A DNA stretch of 64,000 nucleotides, from NCBI RefSeq assembly GCF_005281475.1, contig NZ_CP040106.1:2570501-2634500 (forward strand), read 5' to 3'. The position numbers and the translations under genes were made by a program. The stretch comes from Echinicola rosea. GTDB taxonomy: Bacteria; Bacteroidota; Bacteroidia; Cytophagales; Cyclobacteriaceae. Numbering within the stretch: position 1 is the stretch's first letter; each line of letters starts with the position of its first letter. The notes beneath the pieces are model-generated. The model saw only the letters and a program-made list of their open reading frames with translations, did not search any database and had not been told where the DNA came from. This document shows positions 27,201-34,047 of the stretch, in pieces.

Positions 27201-30200
27201 CCAAATGGGCCGCTACAAACTCACCGATGCTATGTCCGACCAGTGATGAAGGAGCGAATCCCCATGCCATCCATTGCTGTGCCAGCGCATATTCAATAGC
27301 AAATATGGCCGGTTGCGTATAGCGCGTGTTTTTTAGGATGGCTTCCGCCTCATGGCTTTCTTCCGCAGGATAGATGATGTCCAAAAGCGGCTTGTCCATT
27401 AACTCATCAAACAAAGCAGCACAATGCATCAATGCCTCCCTGAAAACCGGAGCATATTCGAACAAGTCCTTGCCCATGTTCAAGTATTGAGCTCCCTGTC
27501 CGGGAAATACGAATACGGTGTTTTGAGGCAATTGCTTCATTGCTTTTTTCCTTGCTGTGGCCCCATTTGTGCCTTCCAGTTGGGAAAGAAGGTCTTCTTT
27601 GTCCTTGAAGGTGAGATAGCTTTTATAGAGGAATTGCTGGGGTTTGGTATTGATGGAAAAGCTTAGGTCAGCCAGGTTTAGGGCAGTAGAGGATTGTACA
27701 AATCGATGTAGTTTAGCCTTATAGAGTTCAAGGCTGTTTTCCGTTTTTGCAGAAAAGGAGAGAAGGTGGTAAGGGGCCGTGGATTCATCAGAAGACTGCT
27801 GAATGTGCGGGTATTCTTCTAAGATCACATGGACATTGGTGCCGCCGATACCAAATGAGCTGACACCTGCCCTAAGTGGAAATTCCCCTTCCCAATCTAC
27901 CGTAGCTCCGTTAATGTAGAAAGGACTGTCTTTTAAATCTATTTGTGGATTTAGCTCCTCAAAACCCCGGGTGGCCGGAAGTTTTCGGTGGTGCAGGGAA
28001 AGGACCGTTTTGATCAACCCTGTCACTCCTGCGGCAGCGGTGAGGTGGCCAAAATTACTTTTGACCGAGCCAATGCCGCAAAAATGTGCCTTGGAATGTC
28101 TCCCGAAGGCCATTTTCAATCCTTCGATTTCGATAGGATCACCCAAAGGAGTGGCCGTGCCATGCGCCTCTACATAACTTATGGATGCTGAAGATACCTT
28201 GCTGTCCTGTAGGGCTGCTTTAATGACATCTGCTTGGCCTTTGGTGCTAGGGGCAGAGAAACTGCCTTTTCCATTACCGTCATTGTTGATGCCGAATCCT
28301 TTGATGGTGGCATAGATTTTATCCCCGTCCTGGATAGCGGTGTCGAGGTCTTTGAGCATGATGGCAGCCGCACCATCGCTAAATAAGGTTCCTGTCGCTT
28401 TAGCGTCAAATGGCTTGCAGTGACCGTCTTTGCTGAAAATAGCACCTTCTTGGTATAAGTGTCCGCTGTGGATAGGAGAAGTGATGGTGCTTCCTCCGGC
28501 GATGGCCATCACGCATTGGCCAGAACGAATACTCTGTACTGCCTGTGCTACCGCCAACAAAGAGGTAGAGCAGGCCGAATAAACGCTTATCGCTGGTCCT
28601 GTGAGGTCAAACTGGTAAGCTGTTCGGGTTGCGATATAATCTTTTTCATTAAGGGTCATGATCTGAATCGCACCATTTTGCTCGATCAGGTCAGGGTTGC
28701 TGAGGAGATTTTTTTGGTAATAGGTGTTATTGTTGGTGCCCGCGAATACACCAGTCTTGTGCGATGTCTCTGAAGTCGTTTGCTGGGTTTTCTCGATAAG
28801 TTCCCAGGCCAGCTCCAGAAATAAGCGCTGCTGGGGATCCATCAAGGCCGCTTGGTGGGGTGTGATGCCAAAAAAGCTATGATCAAATTTATCCGCATTT
28901 TCGATAATGCCACGCGCTTTTACGTAATGGTCGTCTTTCTTGAGATCCTCAGGGATCAAATCGTCAAGTTCCTCATCACTGAAGCGGGTAATGGATTCTT
29001 TCCCCTGCACCAGATTGTCCCAAAATGTGGCGATATCCTCTGCTCCTGGAAACCTCCCCGCCATTCCTACGATGGCCACAGCCTTGGATGAAGAAGGTTT
29101 GGTACTTGTGCTTGCTGTAGGGGATGGCTGTTGGTCTTCAGAAAGGTAATCAGTCAGTTGCTTAATGGTGGGGTATTGATATATGCTCGTGACAGGAACT
29201 GTCAAACCAAGCTCTAGCCGAATGTCGTTGGACAATTTTTGCACGAGCAGGGAGTTGCCTCCAAATTCAAAGAAGTTGTCAGAAGTACCTATTTGGTCAA
29301 AATGAAGTGCCTTTTCAAATAGTTTGGCCAGTTTCTTTTCCAAGGCTGTTTTGGCGGGAACAATAGGGGTTTCGACATGTTCACGCTTATTGATGGGGTC
29401 AGGAAGTAGCTTGCGGTCTATTTTTCCACTGGTTGTTTTGGGGAAAGCATCCATTTCGTAGAATACGGCCGGGATCATGTATTCCGGTAGGCTTTGCGCC
29501 AAGTGGTCGATCAATTCCTTTTGGCTGGGCCGTTGGTTTTCTGAAGGGATATAATAGGCTACCAAGTATTTTTGTCCGTCATCATATGTCTTAGCCAGTA
29601 CGGCGACTTGGTAAACGGCGGTAAATTTGCCAAGCACTGCTTCTACTTCCCCGAGCTCGATACGGTGGCCGCGGATTTTAACTTGATCATCACGCCGACC
29701 AAGGAAGGTCACTTCCCCATCCTCGCTGATTTTGGCAATATCTCCCGTTTTGTAAGCCCGAAGGGAAGGCCTTTTTGGGAGGGTGGTGAGGGTTTTGAAC
29801 TTTTCTTCTGTGAGGATAGGCTGATTCAGGTAGCCAGAGGCCAAGCAATCTCCTGCAATGTACAATTCTCCTTCCTTGCCATAGGAAACAGGCTGATCGT
29901 TTTCATCCAATACGTATAGCTGGACGTTGTTAATGGCATAGCCAATGGAAGGCAAGGACGGCCAGTTGTTGATGTTTTGAGGTTTGAGGACCAATTGGGA
30001 TACCACATGGGCTTCTGTAGGTCCGTACTGGTTGAAGAGTGTGGTGTTGGGCAGGTGACTGAAAAGCCGCTTGACTTGGTCGGTGATTTTAAGCTGCTCT
30101 CCGGCTGTGATGACATCTTTTAAGGAGCTGGGGTAGAGATTATGCGCGACGGCGGTATGTGCCAGCGACTGAAGACTGACAAAAGGCAGGAAAAGCCTGT

Positions 30201-30933
30201 TGATCTTATTTTTGTCGATAACCTGTAAGAGGGCCAGTGGATCTTTTACGGTTTCTTCATCCACCAAGTGTAACGTCCCCCCTGTAGTCAGGGTACTGAA
30301 AATTTCCTGAAAAGATACGTCAAAGGTGAATTTTGAAAATTGGAGCGTTTTTGATCCCTGTAACTTGTCAAACTGCCCTTCTTGCCACAGCAATAGGTTT
30401 ACCAGGGCACCATGAGGCATGCAAACACCTTTTGGCTCTCCTGTGGATCCTGAAGTAAATAGGATATAAGCCGTGTTTTCAGGCGCAAAAGTGATCGCAG
30501 GAGCTAAAATTGGGTAATTGGAAGGGATTTTTTCCAAAAGATCAATCTGCTGTAAGCTTTTTGGAGCTTCGTCCAGATAGTTACGGTCACGAATCAATAG
30601 TTTTGCCTCTGCTGCTGTGCAGATAAACCTTTTGCGCTCCACTGGAAATTCAGGAGCAATAGGGACATAAGCAGCACCGCATTTTAAAATGGCCAGCATC
30701 GCAACAATCATTTCTATGGATCGATGGGCACACAGCGCGACCTTGTCGCCCGGAGATATACCCTTGTCTATGATCAAATGAGCCAGCCGGTTACTGTCGT
30801 CTTCCAATTTTTGATAGGAAATATGGCTCTTTTCAAACGATATGGCATCTCGCGTAGAGGCAGTCATTGGCCGCCTTTTTAAAAGGTCAACAAGGGTCAT
30901 CTTGGGAAGGGGGGTAATGTTATGGGTATTCAT
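24244..30933 (-). CDS. Hybrid NRPS-PKS with aminotransferase: A-T-KS-AT-ACP-AMT
   Basis: A 2,229-residue loading and extension protein. Adenylation (about 10-520): FTSGSTGEPKG, NQYGPTEAH; specificity residues by eye D-V-Q-F-I-A-Q-V-V-K, near the proline-type code. Carrier: FGGNSLL, S561. Ketosynthase (about 615-1045): ACSTS with C788, plus EAHGTATPLGD and the KSNFGH histidine. Acyltransferase (about 1140-1440): GHSIGE with S1235 and HAFH, typical of malonyl-CoA selection. ACP: LGLDSLL, S1556. A Pro/Ala-rich linker (about 1600-1700). Class III PLP aminotransferase (about 1750-2180): IFDEVITGFR and YGKVVGGG with K2004, as in MycA/McyE-type beta-transamination domains. There are no KR, DH or ER domains. 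The C-terminal tail FVPDPDRPGKYLHL probably docks to the NRPS C domain encoded 10 bases downstream. Confidence 0.95.
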   Translation of the reverse strand: MNTHNITPLPKMTLVDLLKRRPMTASTRDAISFEKSHISYQKLEDDSNRLAHLIIDKGISPGDKVALCAHRSIEMIVAMLAILKCGAAYVPIAPEFPVERKRFICTAAEAKLLIRDRNYLDEAPKSLQQIDLLEKIPSNYPILAPAITFAPENTAYILFTSGSTGEPKGVCMPHGALVNLLLWQEGQFDKLQGSKTLQFSKFTFDVSFQEIFSTLTTGGTLHLVDEETVKDPLALLQVIDKNKINRLFLPFVSLQSLAHTAVAHNLYPSSLKDVITAGEQLKITDQVKRLFSHLPNTTLFNQYGPTEAHVVSQLVLKPQNINNWPSLPSIGYAINNVQLYVLDENDQPVSYGKEGELYIAGDCLASGYLNQPILTEEKFKTLTTLPKRPSLRAYKTGDIAKISEDGEVTFLGRRDDQVKIRGHRIELGEVEAVLGKFTAVYQVAVLAKTYDDGQKYLVAYYIPSENQRPSQKELIDHLAQSLPEYMIPAVFYEMDAFPKTTSGKIDRKLLPDPINKREHVETPIVPAKTALEKKLAKLFEKALHFDQIGTSDNFFEFGGNSLLVQKLSNDIRLELGLTVPVTSIYQYPTIKQLTDYLSEDQQPSPTASTSTKPSSSKAVAIVGMAGRFPGAEDIATFWDNLVQGKESITRFSDEELDDLIPEDLKKDDHYVKARGIIENADKFDHSFFGITPHQAALMDPQQRLFLELAWELIEKTQQTTSETSHKTGVFAGTNNNTYYQKNLLSNPDLIEQNGAIQIMTLNEKDYIATRTAYQFDLTGPAISVYSACSTSLLAVAQAVQSIRSGQCVMAIAGGSTITSPIHSGHLYQEGAIFSKDGHCKPFDAKATGTLFSDGAAAIMLKDLDTAIQDGDKIYATIKGFGINNDGNGKGSFSAPSTKGQADVIKAALQDSKVSSASISYVEAHGTATPLGDPIEIEGLKMAFGRHSKAHFCGIGSVKSNFGHLTAAAGVTGLIKTVLSLHHRKLPATRGFEELNPQIDLKDSPFYINGATVDWEGEFPLRAGVSSFGIGGTNVHVILEEYPHIQQSSDESTAPYHLLSFSAKTENSLELYKAKLHRFVQSSTALNLADLSFSINTKPQQFLYKSYLTFKDKEDLLSQLEGTNGATARKKAMKQLPQNTVFVFPGQGAQYLNMGKDLFEYAPVFREALMHCAALFDELMDKPLLDIIYPAEESHEAEAILKNTRYTQPAIFAIEYALAQQWMAWGFAPSSLVGHSIGEFVAAHLAGVFSLEDVTRLVAKRGQLVADLPGGDMLSVRAPQSKIQHLIKENISLAAVNSPNLCVLAGPSEAIAEISSKLDQESILHKKLFTSHAFHSSMMDPVLDDFGKEVELAKLSTPQLPIISSVTALPLTDQEATSSQYWTDHLRKSVLFSPAIEYLLGNDPNGVFLEIGPGNVISTLIKQHPSAKSATTVNSINRQSNQHHYQELLGNLGEMIIAGIQPDWTRFYSGQKRIRLDDLPTYAFDRKRCWIDPLPREVTTPTLAQPSTNTNNNETTTKHMRTDTIRKKAIDVLEDLSGLEISLQAGDSTFLELGLDSLLLTQLSFALKKAFGVPLSFRQLNSQINTIDALVGYLDQELPADQFQPAPATAPAASSAPSPTAASQPKNGSNHTMTAPSYPPAHNQSAIGLIGQQLELLSKQLALLQGTPLPTSAPAPQPTAPPNGNGQANAPLPTNGTTVKLTKEETENLKKPFGATARIDKKGQKLPEKQHNFIADFTKRYTSKTASSKAYTQQNRSHMADPRVVSGFNPSIKETVYSLVVNRSKGSRIWDIDGNEYLDILNGFGSILFGHKPSFIDEALKAQIDKGYEIAPQHELSGEVCKLICDITGHDRSALCNTGSEAVMGALRVARTITQRSLVVAFNGSYHGIFDEVIVRGTKSLKSFPAAAGIMSEAVENILILDYGTEEALKIIEERKDEIAAVLVEPVQSRRPEFQPIEFLKKVREITAASGSALIFDEVITGFRMHPQGAQGIFGIKADLATYGKVVGGGLPIGVIAGKAAFMDALDGGHWQYGDNSVPDIGVTYFAGTFVRHPLALATAKASLEYIQQDNGKLQEKLAAKIQRLADGLNGFFQDHKIPAYVANFGSLWKIKFKAELPYTELLFATFREQGLHIYDGFPCFATAAYQDEDIDKILEIIISGFKQLISATFWDEIIPGLSESLHSSPHVISKDQPPVPGAKLGQDQEGKAAWFVPDPDRPGKYLHLTFKTT

Positions 30934-31487
30934 GGCAAAAGAGTGTAGTTCTGTAGAGACAAACAGCTTTTGAAATAGAGGTAGTTATTGTCTCCGATGA
31001 ATAAAGTTAAATAATTTAAAACAAATAAAAATGTATTTTAAATAATAAAAAACGAATATAGATTATTTTTTTATTAGGGCTTGTTTTATGAAAGTCGAAT
31101 GTTTGTTTTGAATAATTATTTTTTTGTTGATAAAAACCAAATAGTAGTAAGATATAAGAATTTATGGTTAAATTTTTATGTTTTTCAAAGGTTGGACTGT
31201 TTTTGTTTTTTGGTAAGGGGTTGTTGGTCAGTATGGTAAGTTGGAGAGAACATGTGTTCTATCCTTGTGGTTTCAAGACGTCATGACAATTTGATGGGGC
31301 ATTTTAATCAACATTTGGGGTGTTGGTTTTAAAATTTTATTTTGTATATTTCTTTGATAGGGTATATGGAAGCTGAAGCTAAGTTTTAGCTACCACATTC
31401 ATGTGTTTTGTTCAACTTTTTAGGTTCAGAAAACACTAAAGGCATTTGTTCATAAAACTGTATCAATACACCCAAAGGGTCTTGTCC
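30934..31487. other. Divergent AT-rich regulatory region of the biosynthetic operon and the DUF5687/ABC operon
   Basis: Contains the shared element copy B (31024-31043) and a one-mismatch -7 box on the minus strand (TAACTTTA, complement of 31003-31010) for the hybrid synthetase. No gene was recognised in the remaining sequence. Confidence 0.5.
31024..31043. promoter_or_regulatory. Shared AT-rich element, copy B (putative operator)
   Basis: Identical over 20 bases to 20006-20025, 91 bases upstream of the hybrid synthetase ATG. Contains AAAAT-GT-ATTTT. Confidence 0.5.
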
Positions 31488-32957
31488 ATGATTAAACATC
31501 TTATAAAACTTCAATGGAAATCTTTCTTTAGGTCTGCTGCTTTTTCTTCCAATCTCGCCATTAAGATTCTGATGGGATTTGCAGCATTGTATATGATGCT
31601 AAGTTTCGGATTCTTGGGGGTGGCTTCATATTATATTATGGAAGAGATGGGGCTAAATGCCTTGGATACGGTGAACAGGCTGTTGGTTTATTATTTGATT
31701 ATTGATCTGGTCATTAGGTATTTGCTTCAAAAAATGCCTGTCGTGCAGATAAAGCCATTGCTTTTCTTGCCCATTAAGAAATCGGCCATTGTTCAATATA
31801 GTATTTGGAAGACGGTGTTGTCTTTTTTTAATATTATCCACGCTTTTTTCTTTATCCCTTTTGCAGTGGTTTTGGTGATCAATGGATACGCGACCGTCTC
31901 TGTTGTCATGTGGCTAATGGGGATTTATGCCTTGATCATGGCAAATAATTTTATCAATATTTTTCTGAACGGGGTGGACGCTGTGCTCTATTCAGTTGCG
32001 GGGATATTGGCATGTTTGGGGGGGATGCATTATTATGGCGTGTTTGATATTTCGGTATATACCGGTCCTTTGTTTCAGTATCTTTATGAATTCCCCGGTG
32101 CTGCATTGATTCCACTGGGGCTAATGGTGGCCGTCTATTGGGTAGCATATAGGTATTTTAGGAAGCGGCTTTATATGGACGCGGGGCTTTCAAATAAGCT
32201 AAAAGAGGCCAAATCCGAAAACCTGGAGTGGCTTGATCGGTTTGGGAGTATTTCGGTGTTCTTGAAAAACGATATCAAACTTATCAAAAGAAACAAGCGC
32301 TCCAAGACTACCGTGCTCATGAGTGTCATGTTCCTTTTTTATGGCCTTTTGTTTTTCACAAATGCCATTGATGCATACGAGGGACCGGCATGGAGGATTT
32401 TTGCAGCACTTTTTGTGACGGGAGGCTTTCTGTTTAGCTTTGGCCAGTATGTGCCCAGCTGGGACAGTTCCTACTATCCCTTGATGATGAGTCAAAACGT
32501 CCGCTACCGGGATTACCTCAATGCTAAATGGTGGCTGATGGTAATGGCCACGGTGGTTTCTACGATTTTGGCTTCTTTCTATGCGTATTTTGGATGGGAG
32601 GTTTACTTGGCCATATTGGTAGCTGGGCTATACAATGTAGGCGTCAATTGCTACATGGTTTTGTGGGGAGGTGTATATGTGAGGACTCCCATTGACCTTT
32701 CCAGCAATAAAGGGGCTTTTGGCAGTTCCCAGGCATTTAATGCCAAAACCTTATTGCTAACCATTCCCAAGATGATCGTTCCAATGATCCTTTATGTCAT
32801 TGGACATATGGTAAAGGGACCTTACCTGGGGTACCTTTTCGTAGCGATAGTGGCCGTTCTCGGGTTTGCATTTAAAGAAAGGGTGTTCAATTTAATTGAG
32901 AAAAATTATAAAACGGAGAAATACAAGACCATAGCTGCTTATAAGCAAAAAAGCTAG
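31488..32957 (+). CDS. DUF5687 family membrane protein (ABC transporter permease)
   Basis: A 489-residue multi-spanning protein from ATG 31488. A TTG at 31446 would add 14 residues, but the family begins near MIKHLIKLQWKSFFRS. About 11-12 hydrophobic segments, with the cytoplasmic segment LPIKKSAIVQYSI and a large charged loop (about 240-280). DUF5687 proteins of Bacteroidetes are encoded next to an ATP-binding protein, as here, 5 bases before it. The cargo is unknown. Because it diverges from the NRPS/PKS genes it could be their exporter, but the pair is widespread without such clusters. Confidence 0.82.
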   Translation: MIKHLIKLQWKSFFRSAAFSSNLAIKILMGFAALYMMLSFGFLGVASYYIMEEMGLNALDTVNRLLVYYLIIDLVIRYLLQKMPVVQIKPLLFLPIKKSAIVQYSIWKTVLSFFNIIHAFFFIPFAVVLVINGYATVSVVMWLMGIYALIMANNFINIFLNGVDAVLYSVAGILACLGGMHYYGVFDISVYTGPLFQYLYEFPGAALIPLGLMVAVYWVAYRYFRKRLYMDAGLSNKLKEAKSENLEWLDRFGSISVFLKNDIKLIKRNKRSKTTVLMSVMFLFYGLLFFTNAIDAYEGPAWRIFAALFVTGGFLFSFGQYVPSWDSSYYPLMMSQNVRYRDYLNAKWWLMVMATVVSTILASFYAYFGWEVYLAILVAGLYNVGVNCYMVLWGGVYVRTPIDLSSNKGAFGSSQAFNAKTLLLTIPKMIVPMILYVIGHMVKGPYLGYLFVAIVAVLGFAFKERVFNLIEKNYKTEKYKTIAAYKQKS

Positions 32958-32962
32958 TGATT

Positions 32963-33682
32963 ATGATAAATATAGAAAATCTATCAAAAAAATACGGGAA
33001 AGATACTGTACTGGATATCGACGCAATGGAAATTCCCTCAGGGGAGATTTTTGGCCTCGTAGGAAACAATGGTGCGGGGAAGACCACACTTTTTAGTTTG
33101 CTTTTGGATCTTATCATGCCCAGTTCTGGAAAGGTGCTGAACAATGGGATTCAAGTAAACACCAGCGAGGACTGGAAGCCGCTTACCGCAGCGTTTATCG
33201 ATGAAACTTTTTTGATCGGGTACCTGACGCCAGAAGAGTATTTTTATTTCATCGGGGAGTTGCGCGGGATGAACAAGCAGGATGTCAGTGAGTTTCTGGT
33301 GCCTTTTGAGGATTTCTTTGATGGAGAAATCCTTAGAGGGAAAAAATATCTTCGGGATCTTTCAAAGGGAAATCAAAAGAAAGTGGGGATCGTTGCTTCA
33401 TTTCTGGGGAATCCAAAAGTGATTATCCTTGACGAGCCCTTTGCCAATCTAGATCCCACCACTCAAATTAGGCTCAAAAAAATTATTGTCAAATACAAGG
33501 ACATGGATGAAGTGACCTTGTTGATCAGTAGTCATGATTTGCTGCATGTGACGGAAGTTTGTCAACGCATCGTAGTGCTTGATAAAGGCAAAGTGGTGCG
33601 GGATACCAAAACATCAGAGGCTACCCTTAAGGAATTGGAAGGTTTTTTCGCGGAAGAAATCCAGTCCACAGAAGGGAATTAA
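32963..33682 (+). CDS. ABC transporter ATP-binding protein
   Basis: A 239-residue ATPase from ATG 32963 (GTG at 32957 adds two residues). Walker A GNNGAGKTT (about 34-42), signature-like LSKGNQKKVG (about 134-143), Walker B VIILDEPF (about 155-162) and the H-loop SSHD. It powers the DUF5687 permease encoded immediately upstream. The short accessory domain and class resemble ABC-2-type exporters or membrane-stress systems. Confidence 0.9.
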   Translation: MINIENLSKKYGKDTVLDIDAMEIPSGEIFGLVGNNGAGKTTLFSLLLDLIMPSSGKVLNNGIQVNTSEDWKPLTAAFIDETFLIGYLTPEEYFYFIGELRGMNKQDVSEFLVPFEDFFDGEILRGKKYLRDLSKGNQKKVGIVASFLGNPKVIILDEPFANLDPTTQIRLKKIIVKYKDMDEVTLLISSHDLLHVTEVCQRIVVLDKGKVVRDTKTSEATLKELEGFFAEEIQSTEGN

Positions 33683-33753
33683 GAGAGGTTATTGGCGATC
33701 GACCATGAGTGCGAATAGCATAAGAGCCTCAATGACCATTGACCCAATCAATC

Positions 33754-33923
33754 AATGTCGTTTAGTTAAAGAGATTTTCCAATACGGATCGTCCATTGAG
33801 AAAATTATGGTTTTAATCCATGGCCTTTTTTAAACAAAGGTAAAGAGATGAAAACCATCTTGGAATTTAACATGAAAAATAATTAAACCAATATTTCCAG
33901 ATACACGCTAACTAAACGACATT
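33754..33923. mobile_element. Short MITE-like element with 15-bp terminal inverted repeats
   Basis: AATGTCGTTTAGTTA (33754-33768) and TAACTAAACGACATT (33909-33923) are perfect inverted copies, differing from the 14-kb element ends at one position that is changed on both sides. The right part, read on the minus strand, matches the left part of the 14-kb element over about 100 bases. It is 170 bases long and noncoding. Confidence 0.6.
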
Positions 33924-34022
33924 GCCTAATCAATCCAATAACCTCCCCTTGAGACACACGGTACAATCGATCTTCTTACAATATACCAATTGTCAAACGG
34001 TCTTGTATTAGAGGACTTTCCT

Positions 34023-34037
34023 GGGGGGGGGGGGGGG
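34023..34037. repeat. Homopolymer tract of 15 G
   Basis: Fifteen consecutive G, starting 10 bases beyond the oligopeptidase stop codon, in an otherwise moderate-GC sequence. It is in the 3' untranslated region, not in a gene or promoter that I recognise. Confidence 0.9.
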
Positions 34038-34047
34038 TTACAGTGTT

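Larger units (their letters stand above)
33683..34047. other. Intergenic region with MITE-like element and G15 tract
   Basis: No gene. Holds the short terminal-inverted-repeat element (33754-33923) and a run of 15 G (34023-34037) just beyond the stop of the oligopeptidase gene. Confidence 0.6.

Noticed and set aside
34023..34037. Phase-variable promoter or coding switch at the G15 tract
   Set aside because: It lies after a stop codon between convergent genes, not within a promoter or reading frame that I can support.
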